Made by a program: the position numbers and the translations under genes
NCBI GenBank assembly: GCA_022559985.1
Contig: JAFJTR010000052.1
Location: 124,001-188,000, forward strand
Direction of reading: 5' to 3'
Length of the DNA: 64,000 nt
Source: Parastagonospora avenae f. sp. tritici 18332-5
Lineage: Eukaryota > Ascomycota > Dothideomycetes > Pleosporales > Phaeosphaeriaceae
The notes under the pieces: generated by a model
The model's database searches: none
What the model was told of the DNA's origin: nothing
What the model saw: the letters and a program-made list of their open reading frames with translations, nothing else
Shown here: positions 54,860-64,000 of the stretch, piece after piece
Layout: the number at the start of each line of letters is the position of its first letter
Numbering within the stretch: the first letter of the stretch is position 1

Positions 54860-56305
54860 GGCGGTGTGTGAGAAGACTCTCTTGTCCTTCGATGACGGAT
54901 GGGTATGTGTGCCCTGAGGCTTTCTTTTTCGATCGTGAACAAGTGTTGCTCAAGGGTGGGCCTCCGATGTCAACGTTTGGAGGCAGTCAAGGAATGTCTG
55001 ACCCCGTATCGAGTTCGGGCGCTGGCTATGAGACGCAGGACGTTTGAATGGGGAATGATGTAATGGCGCTGGTCGTGAGACGTCACTTGTTTGTGCGTGT
55101 GAAGTTTCGGAATGTTGCGCTGCCGGTGCATACACAAATTCAAGGTGAGAGTCCGTTTATGCTGCGCGTTGCCGTGGGTACCAGCTCTTTTTCTGCGCAA
55201 CCAACTGGAGTGAAAACGAAACCCCACGTTTTCAACGGTGTCGCACTTTCGGTGAAGTATAAGACACAGAGTATAAGACAGAGATTGATACGAAGTCTAA
55301 TGTCCCAGACACAATGACGGCTATACTTTCTCTTCTGCAACTTAGCCAATTGCTCTTCCAGTGATCGCCTGCTGTACACGCAACAAACTACTCTATATGC
55401 TGCAAGGCAAAAGAGTATATGAGACAGCGAAGGAGGGATTTCGGCGCCGGGCCTGCAAGGAAGGTTATGCGCAACGAACGAAGGGGACGCAAGAAGGATG
55501 TCTAAAGAGAACGCGCAGCGTAAGAAGAGAAAGCGAACTCGACAAGAAGAAGAAAAGGGAGGATGTTGTTGATAGTCGTGATATTCAGTCGCTCATTGCC
55601 ACATCAAAGGCTCACAAAAAACCGTAACGGGCATTCCAGACAGGATCAGGCATGTCTTAAGGCAGATCCCGGACTTACCACCCCTCACCCGCATTACCGC
55701 CCAGCCAGTCGCATGCCAACTCTTCCGAAAGGATGCAAAGAGTCGCTGTTCGTGTAGCAAGTGGACCGAAGATTTTGGAAGCTGAAACACGGACAGCTCC
55801 GTCTTGTCGTGGGCCGACCAGGGCGTGCTGGCCTCGCATTGGCCCGCTGCGCGCCACCCGTTGCAGACACCATCCCTGAGACAGGCACGCGCTTCAGCTG
55901 AGGTCGGACAACATGTTTAGAGAACTGCGGTGGTCCAGCGCGTAGCTGCTATTCGCAGACGGCGTTTATGAGGAGGCGGGGCTGGGCTTTCGGCCGTCGC
56001 AAAGGACCGGCCTTACTGTCGAAGCCCGCTGTCAGCGGCTCTCACGTGAATCGCGGTGCACTTGGTAAGACGACATCTGCTATGAGGTTTGACGAATGCA
56101 TGCTCAAGACACCATTTCTGGCAATGACCTTGATGAATGTTCAAGCTGATGTAATGCACCTGCACCATATTCATCGTTCATCCCCGCTCACAGACCCAGC
56201 ACCACGAGTTCATTCATTGCATGAACACAATTGTTTCAATCGAACCACCATTCCTCCAGCTTGACAGAACTACCAATCTGACACACCCCGATCTCAAGTT
56301 CCCGC
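54860..56305. other. gene-poor region
   Basis: Short open frames on both strands without recognisable features. Bases 55400-55560 are purine-rich on the plus strand. It borders the alcohol-dehydrogenase relic. Confidence 0.45.
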
Positions 56306-56513
56306 CTAATCCTTTACATTGACGCTCACCTTCCCGCTCTCCATATGCTTGACAGCATCCTGCACTTTGTCGAGCGGAAATTTCTCAATCATGCATTTGG
56401 CTGACGGCTAGATGATCGGCGAATGCAATCGGCTCTTCACTGTCGATCGTGTGACCGCTGGGCCAGCCGTGGACCGAGGCGCCTTAGATGATGACTGAGA
56501 CCGTGGCTAATCA
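56306..56513 (-). pseudogene. relic of zinc-type alcohol dehydrogenase C terminus
   Basis: On the minus strand, translation gives a stretch matching the C-terminal third of medium-chain alcohol dehydrogenases: S-V-I-I, a TAA stop, then G-A-S-V-H-G-W-P-S-G-H, then D-S-E-E-P-I-A-F-A. A one-base frame change follows, then C-M-I-E-K-F-P-L-D-K-V-Q-D-A-V and H-M-E-S-G-K-V, ending at TAG 56308-56306. The spacing and order are those of the family. The catalytic and zinc-binding N-terminal parts are absent upstream, so this is a truncated and broken copy. Edges are approximate on the 5' side. Confidence 0.75.
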
Positions 56514-57045
56514 CCCCATTCGTATGGGATATCAAAAGATATATGAAGATGCGGAATTGCAAGGAGCATGAACCAGCAGTTTACCCAAAGGACCCAAACC
56601 ACCGACAAGCGGCCCCACGACCTCCGAATTCGGTGCTGTGACGAAGATCAAACAGGGAATGGGACTGCGGAAAGTATGGTATGGATTTGCATTCTTCTCT
56701 CAAATCTCCAGTCTTCAAGATGGACTACGGCTCTGAATCTGGTTTTATTGTCGACGTCGACCGTACAGGTTCCTACCACCGCCCCTGCGCTAGGGTTTGA
56801 TAGGTTCACCCATCCTCCAATGTTTCCTTTTGAGCCTTGAGGATTTTGCAAGCTGCTGGGCTAAACAGCGAAGCGGCAAGGGTGTATGGAAGGAGGGCAT
56901 CCGCGCGATGATGTCGCAAAGCCGGATACGGAAATTGGAAGCAAGCTGCGGTCTTGTGCATCGCTGATCGGGCGGCTGGCTGTGGAAAGTGAGGCAACTC
57001 GGGGTATCATTTGCCTATTCTTACAACCTCGCCGACTCCGTCACC
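56514..57045. other. intergenic
   Basis: No gene supported; between the dehydrogenase relic and the PPIL2/Cyp8 3' end. Confidence 0.45.
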
Positions 57046-58734
57046 TCACCAAGCATCGAAATTGCTAAACCCGCTCGATTTAATCTTCTTCTTCGCCGGC
57101 GCAACATCCTCCTCTTCATCCACATATCCCACAATCTCGTCCTCTCCCATATCTTGCACCTCTTGCTTGGCAGCTTGCAGGTATTTGCCTACACCGAGGC
57201 CCTCCCCGCTGCTGTTGTCCACTGTGCCATCGGCGCGTATACGCTTGCCTGTCCAGGTAGTCTTGTCATCGGCCGTGCCGCCTTGCCGCTTGATTTCCTC
57301 TGCTTCGATATCCTTTGCTTCCTTGTCTTTGCGCTCTTTTTGCCATTCTTCGAAGGGGTCGACGAAGACTACGATGTCCTGGATCTCGATGTCGTCGACG
57401 GGCTTGTCTTTCTCGCCGACCTCCGAGAGCTCCATTGCTTTCAGCGTTGTGTCTAGTCCTCCGACGACTTTCGCGAAGATGGTGTGTTTCCGGTCGAGGT
57501 GCGGGACTGCGCGGTATGTGATGAAGAATTGTGACGTGTTTGTGTTTTTGCCTTTGTTTGCCATGCTGAGTACACCTCTCTGGCTGTGTCGCTCGGGTCC
57601 GTCGAATTCGTCGTTGAATGGCTTGCCCCATATGCTCTGTCCGCCTCTTCCTGTGCCTGTCGGATCACCGCCCTGTATCATGAAGCCCTTGATGTTCCTG
57701 TGGAACACCGTGTCTCTGTAGTAGCCTTTTTGTGCCAGCTTGACAAAGTTCCAAACTGCGCGCGGCGCGAACTCGGGGAGAAGCTCGATGTTGAGTTCGC
57801 CGAGATTGGTAGAAATGCGAGCATAGCCCTTGATCTTGACGCGCTTGGGCTTGAGCATGTAGTCTTCGTCGGAAAGGAGAGCGAGGGCATTCGATGTATG
57901 CGGAGTGACACCGGTCGAGGTGAAGGATGCGGCGGCCTTGCCAGAGGTGTATACTGCGGCATTGTAGGCGGGTTTCTTGGGCTCGTTGGTCGTCGCAGCT
58001 GCCTTGCCATTCTTTTTCGTGGATGTGAGGGCTTTGGAGGACTGAGCACCATGTGCTTTGGCTTGTCGGTCTGCGCGCGCCTTCGCGACGGCCTCTTTCG
58101 CCTTCAGGATCTTCGCCGCGTTCCCCAGCGCCTCCTTGTTGACGCTGCTCTCTGAATCTGGCATTACTGTGTCTCCCTCCTTGACATGCTTGAAAGAGCC
58201 AAAGTCGCGTGACTCTATATTTTGCGGATCTTGCAGTGTGATGATGTCTTTCCGTGTGAACTCTTCATCGCTGACCAGGTCCTGCCAATTCTTCGCCTTG
58301 ATGTTCAATCTTTCGATCGTATCCCATGCAAACACATTGCCGCTCTTCCTCAGCGCAACAATATGCGTATTGTCGGTGAAGACCTTGTATGTGACCGGGT
58401 CGACATATTCGTTGTCCTCGTTCTTGGTAAAGTTCAAGGTAATGAGGTCGTCGCGCTTCAAGCTTGATCCGTCTATGGGGCTTGTGCCGGGGTGTTTCGA
58501 GAGCCAGGTGAGAATGTGCGTAAGATCGAAGATAGTGCCAGATTCGGTGCAGACAGGGTCCGTGAAGGGCTGTAGCGAGACGGCGCAATAATTGAAGGGA
58601 AGGCGCTTGAAGGTCGACGAAAGGCCAGTCGCAGAGTTGCGTGTAGAGGTGTTTGCGCCGCGTGCGCTGCTGAAAGCGTCGGAAGAAGACCACTCGGAGT
58701 GCGTGATGTACAGCTTATCGGTTCCTTTCCCCAT
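57046..58734 (-). CDS. U-box cyclophilin, PPIL2/Cyp60 type
   Basis: Single exon, 562 residues, close to the family length (about 520-580). The N-terminal U-box (about residues 40-110) shows F-N-Y-C-A-V-S-L-Q-P-F-T-D-P-V and I-F-D-L-T-H-I, and a Lys-rich linker follows. The cyclophilin domain (about 310-460) has F-H-R-N-I-K-G-F-M-I-Q-G-G-D, then N-T-S-Q-F-F-I-T and H-L-D-R-K-H-T-I-F; the residue usually Trp in cyclosporin-binding cyclophilins is His here, as in PPIL2. PPIL2/Cyp60 is a nuclear peptidyl-prolyl isomerase with U-box ubiquitin-ligase character, associated with the spliceosome. The acidic C terminus ends in Lys-rich and F-S-N-F motifs. Convergent with no neighbour; promoter is near 58735. 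Confidence 0.93.
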   Translation of the reverse strand: MGKGTDKLYITHSEWSSSDAFSSARGANTSTRNSATGLSSTFKRLPFNYCAVSLQPFTDPVCTESGTIFDLTHILTWLSKHPGTSPIDGSSLKRDDLITLNFTKNEDNEYVDPVTYKVFTDNTHIVALRKSGNVFAWDTIERLNIKAKNWQDLVSDEEFTRKDIITLQDPQNIESRDFGSFKHVKEGDTVMPDSESSVNKEALGNAAKILKAKEAVAKARADRQAKAHGAQSSKALTSTKKNGKAAATTNEPKKPAYNAAVYTSGKAAASFTSTGVTPHTSNALALLSDEDYMLKPKRVKIKGYARISTNLGELNIELLPEFAPRAVWNFVKLAQKGYYRDTVFHRNIKGFMIQGGDPTGTGRGGQSIWGKPFNDEFDGPERHSQRGVLSMANKGKNTNTSQFFITYRAVPHLDRKHTIFAKVVGGLDTTLKAMELSEVGEKDKPVDDIEIQDIVVFVDPFEEWQKERKDKEAKDIEAEEIKRQGGTADDKTTWTGKRIRADGTVDNSSGEGLGVGKYLQAAKQEVQDMGEDEIVGYVDEEEDVAPAKKKIKSSGFSNFDAW

Positions 58735-59257
58735 GGTTTCGAGTGTTGCTTTTTAGAGAACCAGTAGTGGTGAGGGTTGCGCCAGCGACATCAAAAAGTT
58801 TCGAGGTGACTTCAGCGCGCCAAGCCATGACGCGCCTCGGGACAGCTTCCTCACGCCTTCCACCACCACTCTGACAATCGTCGCTCACTTGACTTTCCCT
58901 ATGCATTGCCACTTCACTCAAGCGATCACGTTACCTACACAGCTAATCTAGACTTGGCACGCACTCTCGGGCCTTGAGCAGAGCACGCGACAGCCTCACG
59001 GCGGACATGGGACGATACAGCTGCCCAACAGCCAACACAAATGCTGCAAAAACATTCCTCCGCGCATGAGTGGTCCGGAACTTTACACCGTGGGTCTGGC
59101 CAATAGTCGTTGGACCTAGGAACACGTGTGAAAGTGACGCAGACGGCGCTCGTGCTCCAAAGCCGCCTCACCCACGTCTTGCGTGGCATGTTGAGTTATT
59201 GATGTGTCAATCCCCGTGGGTATTCTTATGCTACGGTACTACCACCTATGAGCTCTC
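58735..59257. other. intergenic
   Basis: 5' region of the cyclophilin gene; 3' of the next minus-strand gene. Nothing else seen. Confidence 0.5.
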
Positions 59258-60490
59258 TCATATGTCCAGGTCCATTTCATCATAGCCCTCTTCGTCCTCG
59301 CCCCTGTCCTTGCATTCATCCTCTCCACTATCATCGGAGTCAGAGTCTTCAGAGTCGGTCATTGACATGACTCCCTCAGACTCAAGCTCGGCGTCCTTCT
59401 TTCTGTATACCAACCCGCGATCGCTTCTCAAGTAGTCATCCTTCCATTCGAGCAATCCATCCACCTCTCCGACAAAGTAGAGATAGCCGACCTCTTCTCC
59501 TACTTTTCTTGCTTCCCGGTCCTGGATTTTCTGCTCTTCCATCTTCCACATGTACTCCAGATGACTCTCGTCGATGTCTAACTCATCGGACCGTTCCGAG
59601 TGTGACAAGGAGCTCCGTGGCGGTCTTGGGCGTGGAGTATTCCCCCTGGCTCGCCTGGCAGCCATTCGCGCTTCCTCTTCCGCTTGCTGGTAATACTGCC
59701 GAGTGAGGTGAGCGGATATTGGAGAATCCCAAAAATCTGGCGTGAAATGAAATCCTTCTCCTAACCCATGCTTTCGGCGAATCGCTGTCTCAGTGCGATA
59801 CCTGGACTCCCAAATCTGTTTATGGGCCTCCGACGCAGTCATGGCTCTGCGAAAATTGCGGGTCATCCCGCGCAGAACGGATGTACCCTGTGCCTTGCAT
59901 GTATTCTGGCGCGCTTGCCGAACAGGTCGCAAGGGCGTTCTGGGTACTAGGATGTGATCAACGACGAGCCCGCCCGGCCGCTCCCACCAAGCAGTGTCTT
60001 TTGCTGTCTGTGTCCCAGAGACCTGAGTTGGATATGTGGCTATCATGGTTTCGCAAACGGTACAGTCAGCCGGATCCCGGAAAGTGGCTGTTGCCTGCAG
60101 GCGCTGTGACTCGACCCTTTGATGCATCTCGTCCCAGGTTTGCTCTCGCTCTTCACGCAACTGGTCCCTGCTTCGAATCTTTGCTTGTCGTTGTTTTGCG
60201 ATGTCGTATCGCAGCTTTGCTCTTTGCCAGCGTTGGTCGCGCATGGAATCCGAAGGTGAAGGCCCTCCTTCTGCGATGAGCCCTTTTAACGCCACGTTCA
60301 TGTAGGACTTAGCACACGAGGTGAGACAAGCCGGACACAACGGCGTATGTTCAGAAGCAGAAGGGTGAATAATATGGCCGCACTTCGTTGCCTGGCGCCT
60401 CGGGTGGCCGTAGTAGGTTTGACTGCCCTGCAGTGGTCCTTCGGTTCGCACAGTTGGAAAAGCTAAATATTGGTCGAACATCATGGGCAT
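59258..60490 (-). CDS. unrecognised protein with Cys/His cluster and acidic tail
   Basis: Single exon, 410 residues from ATG 60490. The longer frame opens at TTG (60676) with leader-like residues, and M-P-M-M-F-D-Q-Y is a better start. Near the N terminus K-C-G-H-I-I-H and C-P-A-C-L-T-S-C form a C-x-H...C-x2-C cluster that could bind zinc. The middle is helical and rich in Arg, Gln and Glu. A second pair, C-T-V-C, follows. The last 40 residues are almost entirely Asp, Glu and Ser (S-D-S-D-D-S-G-E-D-E). Such architecture is common among uncharacterised nuclear proteins of Pezizomycotina. No family named. Confidence 0.65.
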   Translation of the reverse strand: MPMMFDQYLAFPTVRTEGPLQGSQTYYGHPRRQATKCGHIIHPSASEHTPLCPACLTSCAKSYMNVALKGLIAEGGPSPSDSMRDQRWQRAKLRYDIAKQRQAKIRSRDQLREEREQTWDEMHQRVESQRLQATATFRDPADCTVCETMIATYPTQVSGTQTAKDTAWWERPGGLVVDHILVPRTPLRPVRQARQNTCKAQGTSVLRGMTRNFRRAMTASEAHKQIWESRYRTETAIRRKHGLGEGFHFTPDFWDSPISAHLTRQYYQQAEEEARMAARRARGNTPRPRPPRSSLSHSERSDELDIDESHLEYMWKMEEQKIQDREARKVGEEVGYLYFVGEVDGLLEWKDDYLRSDRGLVYRKKDAELESEGVMSMTDSEDSDSDDSGEDECKDRGEDEEGYDEMDLDI

Positions 60491-61414
60491 TTTCAAGGTG
60501 ACGAGTTTGTGGTTGGTCGATTCGGGAGTCGGCGTTCGTCGAAAAGCTCGGGCGCATGGTGAGTTTGGGTCGCGTACTGTGAGTGTACCACAGTTCGCGA
60601 ATACGGACAAACGTGTGACAGCGCAGCCTTGTGTTGATAGTGAGTGTGAATGAAGCGAGACGCGCAAGCCGGGCAATGTGAGGTATTTGAATGCACAGTA
60701 CTGTTCTGAAGATGTCGGCTAACGCGTCACAGCTCGCTTCTGATTGGCATATCTAGTAGAAAGTCACACGAGCAGTCGTGGTCATCATGGCCGTGCACCG
60801 CCCACTTGTGAATAGTTGCATTTGCTGACTGAAAACGTGGGGGTTGGCATATCTTACCATGACTACCCTTATACATCGCACTTGCGACGTGAGTATCTTG
60901 AAGAGACGCTGGTATGCTCCTAGCATCTTGCCATCTCTGTGTTGCCGCACCCGTCGGCGTAATAACATGGAACGTTCACCTTCACCTGCTCGAGCAAACG
61001 CTCTGTGGCGCGCTGGCGCCACCCTTCCGTTCCATGCTGCCTTTACCTTGACAACTTCCTGTCGCTCCCCGACAGCAGCGCTGTAGTCAACCTCCTTCTA
61101 CCGACCAAAGGCATGTCTATGCCTCACCATGGTCACTTGCCTCCGACCTCAAAAGCGCTGACATCCCTTTCCGGGGTAGCAGTTTTGCGTCTCCGATAAT
61201 CGCAACTCATATCCGCATTCACGGCTGAATGAGGCTCGCAAGCCCTCCTCTATCATTTAACAGCAACTCGAGGTGAAGAACGATCGTAATTCACTGTCGC
61301 ATTCACGTAATGCACGAGCCTTCTAGGACATACTGAACAATTGTTTCCATCCGCACAAAAGCTCGTAGCACACTCACAGTACCTCTTATTACAACAACTG
61401 GGTCTTATCACGCG
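60491..61414. other. divergent intergenic region
   Basis: Between two divergent unknown genes. No gene supported; short plus-strand frames at 60844-61199 have no features. Confidence 0.5.
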
Positions 61415-63063
61415 ATGGAGCGTCCAGACAAGAGAGAGCGAAGGATCTCCTTCAACCCGGAGGCGCTTGCCTTTAGCCCAACAACGGCTTCAGCTAGAGC
61501 AGCAGGAGTGTTTCCCGCGCCGCCTAAGCATGATGAGATGGCACAAACGGGCTTGGAAGGCTCAGCTATCGTGGATGGTACGTCTCACAGAGCTATCTAA
61601 AGGCACATTTACTAACATAGAAACAAAAGACGCGATCTTGGAATCGGCCCAGGGCATGCCCTCGATCTCTGGCAACAAAGGTAACTCAAATTTTGTCACC
61701 CTTTCTATAGAGAGTCTGCTGGCTCAAGGCATACCCATGGAAGCGCTCATGGGTGCTCTAGGAGGTCAGTATCTCAGCTAGCCTGGAAATACCACTACTA
61801 ACTGTAATAGGACAGCATCACGCTTCCGCACAAGGCTTAATGGACCCGTCTAACATCGCGCAAGGCTATTTCCAGGACGCAACGGGTTCTACGAACACCC
61901 AGATTCCCAACTATATGTTTCCATTCCTGCCCATAGAACCTGATCGCAACCTTGTAGACATCGATGAGCTGAGCTCTGGTCTTGGCTTGCCCAGTGCGAA
62001 GAAGGATTCCAGGACCGAGGAATCTTCTGCGCGTACGCATGCGACCCGTCCTACGCAAGGTGGTCCAAATGCGCTATGTGGTAAGCTCATCGACCGAGCT
62101 TTGAACAAGCCCCTGACCGCAAGTGCATTAGCACACTACATGAAGAACCAGAGTGAATCCTCGGAAGAGACAGTCAAAGCATCTCAGGACCAGCACGGCC
62201 CTTTCCAAGAACATAGGACGCCCAAGAATGAGCAACCTCCTGCATTGAAGGTTGTGCTCGCGCCTCCAGGTTTCGGCGTGCAGCAGCCTCGCATGGTTAC
62301 GGTTGAGGATGAGCAGATCCCCACAGCCCCCACCACCATGCAGCAGAAGATCGCCCAAGTCGCTCCCTCAGGATACTTCCATCAGTATCCCAGCCTAGAT
62401 CAGGCCGTTCCCTCAAACCCGCACCACATCCGCCATCCTTCCAGCCGAAAGCGCCCGAGAGGATACACGCGCACCAAGCGAACTGACCAAGGTCCAGAGC
62501 CCTCCGCAGCAGACATCTACCCCGATGATGCTCACTTCACTCCCAATCTGCAGCCCTTCCGACAGAACTACTTCTCCCCTCCAACATACATCCCCTCGCC
62601 CCCCGTCGTCCAGCCTGAAGATCCCATCAGCTGGCCCACCCCCGCCGAAGTATATACCAACGAGCCCAAAGCTCCTATACCCACACCCGCTCATGCAACA
62701 CAGCTCTTCAGGCCTCGCGAAGTCATCGCCTCGCCTACCCCTCAGGACCGCTCTGCCGCAGACAGGGACGTACACTCACTCCTCCACGACCTGCCCGAGC
62801 CTAGCATCAACACACTCATCACCTTCAACTCTTTCGACCTAGTCGGTGACGACCGCTCGCTCTCGCCAGACCAGCGCAGCGGAAAGCGATACGGCTTGAT
62901 CGGCGGCGGCATCGCGCTCGGCGACAACTGGGCGCCGCCGCGCAAGCAAGAGTGGGGTCAGAGTGGCAGGTATATGAATGAGCCGTTCAGAGTGCGGCCT
63001 AGGGACCATGAGGGATGGGGTGGATGGGCGTGGGTGATTGGCAAGGGTTGGGGTGAGGAGTGA
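61415..63063 (+). CDS. unrecognised Pro-rich protein
   Basis: Exons 61415-61577, 61621-61764 and 61811-63063; 519 residues. Introns of 43 bp (GTACGT, TACTAAC, ATAG) and 46 bp (GTCAGT, TACTAAC, ATAG) both have perfect branch sites. The N terminus is basic (R-P-D-K-R-E-R-R), then S-F-N-P-E-A-L-A-F-S. The middle is Pro/Gln/Ser-rich and disordered-looking, with a basic patch S-S-R-K-R-P-R-G-Y. The C terminus looks ordered and aromatic: G-L-I-G-G-G-I-A-L-G-D-N-W-A-P-P, ending W-G-G-W-A-W-V-I-G-K-G-W-G. A 30-bp in-frame segment (61681-61710) starts GTAACT and ends TATAG. I treat it as coding because it is shorter than any reliable fungal intron. No family recognised. Confidence 0.7.
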
Positions 63064-63656
63064 TGAGGAGATGAGATCGTGAGAGGGTCCTTACGGTTGT
63101 CAGTGGAGACGGTTGAGGAGTACGATATTACGATTTATTCTTCAGGCAGGACTGATACGGCGCGCAGGACTGTGGTGCGCTATGGAGTATGGATTGTAGT
63201 TGTCGTTGGAAGATCATCCCTATCGAGCAATGAAACTTTAACTTGCTCAGCCTCTCCTCCTTTTCGGTGACTTGATACAATAAGAAGTTGCGTTTATGTT
63301 CGTCTGCATTCCCACTACCTCACTCATCCCGCGCTGCCAGTAGAAACTCACCACGACCACGAGACCGGCAGTCCAGCACCGCAACTAACAGCAGTCAACA
63401 CCCTTGAAAGTATCATTCGCGTCCCCGTCATCGAACAGCATGGAGTAACCACACCCTTCCATCAAACTCTCGATCTTGAAGCTTCACAGTCACTGCACCA
63501 CATCACAGTCCACTATTCACCCTCCCAACACCTAAACCACCCCCCAAACACCATCTCCACTCCTGCATCAAACACTCTTCCTCAATCCCATACCAAAAAC
63601 ACACCACTAAAACAAACAAAAGCACAAACACTTTAGCACAAACAATTAACACACCC
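63064..63656. other. intergenic / leader of terminal gene
   Basis: Bases 63520-63656 are strongly CA-rich, as expected for a fungal leader before ATG 63657. No gene seen otherwise. Confidence 0.5.
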
Positions 63657-64000
63657 ATGCCCTCCCACAGCTGCGCCGGCTTCGGCGGCTACTCCGACTG
63701 CCACGACGCCAGCAGTTTCGGCGGATACAACGGTTTCGAAGAACATGACAACGGGGATTATGACGGGTTTAATGATTTCTATGGGTATGGCGGGTTTGAT
63801 GATTATGACATGTACTCTAGTCGGCGTGGAAATGATGATGGAGGAAGGAGGGGAAGGAGAGGGGGTGATAGGGCAAGGGCAAGGGCAAGAGAGAGGGAAG
63901 GCGGTGGGAGTGGGAGTGGGATGAGGTTGACGCGCGAGAATCTGGCGGGAGTCCCGTGGGCGGAATGGGATTGGATTAACGAGCGGTGGGATGGGGGCGT
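63657..64000 (+). CDS. partial Gly/Tyr/Asp-rich protein, runs off the window
   Basis: Open from ATG 63657 to the end of the window without a stop, 114 codons so far. The start is rich in Gly, Tyr, Phe and Asp (G-F-G-G-Y, F-G-G-Y-N-G-F, F-Y-G-Y-G-G-F). A repeated R-A/R-E stretch comes next, from an AGGGCA repeat. Then M-R-L-T-R-E-N-L-A-G-V-P begins a Trp-rich segment (W-A-E-W-D-W, N-E-R-W) that matches the C-terminal motif of the Gly/Met-rich protein at 50895. The 3' end is missing, so total length is unknown. No family recognised. Confidence 0.6.
   Translation, partial: MPSHSCAGFGGYSDCHDASSFGGYNGFEEHDNGDYDGFNDFYGYGGFDDYDMYSSRRGNDDGGRRGRRGGDRARARAREREGGGSGSGMRLTRENLAGVPWAEWDWINERWDGG

Noticed and set aside
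57266..57631. 121-residue minus-strand frame
   Set aside because: Alternative-frame shadow of the PPIL2/Cyp60 gene.
1..64000. Intact transposon or terminal inverted repeats
   Set aside because: No transposase, integrase or reverse-transcriptase motifs and no long inverted repeat were found by eye; a self-alignment dot plot would be needed to exclude degraded copies.

Overview
The window looks like nuclear DNA of a filamentous ascomycete (Pezizomycotina). Dothideomycetes is my best guess, but the sequence alone does not prove it. The evidence is: genes on both strands about 1-3 kb apart; many short introns (mostly 43-60 bp) with GT(A/G)xGT donors, CTRAY-type branch sites and YAG acceptors; and typical fungal families (GRISEA/Mac1-type copper-fist factor, GH72 and SUN wall proteins, HET domain, Bzz1, Mnn9, F-box proteins). 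No tRNA, rRNA, CRISPR array or intact transposon was recognised.

Layout. 0.4-3.7 kb: two tandem RING-H2 genes; the second appears spliced to an acidic stretch and a series of RNA polymerase II CTD-like heptads. 4.1-5.9 kb: copper-fist transcription factor on the minus strand. 7.4-12.4 kb: EFM7-type methyltransferase, a probably damaged unknown gene preceded by a 16-bp tandem repeat, and a plasma-membrane syntaxin (SSO type). 13.4-18.0 kb: GH72 glucanosyltransferase, an unknown membrane protein, and a SUN-family wall protein. 19.9-27.7 kb: BZZ1, DBP5, a DUF202 membrane protein and MNN9. 28.2-31.6 kb: a long unknown gene with a mitochondrial-type N terminus, which I read as one spliced gene rather than two. 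31.6-37.6 kb: a lower-GC, gene-poor island with one convincing gene, a small secreted cysteine-rich protein. 37.6-42.3 kb: fructose-2,6-bisphosphate enzyme, TOM40 and TOM22. 42.9-50.3 kb: F-box gene, long gene-poor stretch, HET-domain gene, and a short F-box relative. 50.9-54.9 kb: Gly/Met-rich protein, alpha/beta hydrolase, GPI-type surface protein. 56.3-56.5 kb: relic of an alcohol dehydrogenase. 57.0-64.0 kb: PPIL2/Cyp8 cyclophilin, two unknown conserved-looking genes, and a partial gene running off the end.

Functional themes. Cell-surface growth is well represented: SSO syntaxin delivers vesicles, Bzz1 links membrane to actin, Mnn9 extends N-mannan, and GH72 and SUN proteins remodel glucan. 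TOM40 and TOM22, two core subunits of one mitochondrial import pore, lie tail to tail. Accessory-type content (HET, F-box, small secreted protein, pseudogene) sits in the gene-poor stretches.

Exon boundaries were derived by hand from splice signals, frame continuity and family knowledge; they are predictions, not transcript evidence. Several gene starts differ from the longest open frame because that frame opens at a non-ATG codon.
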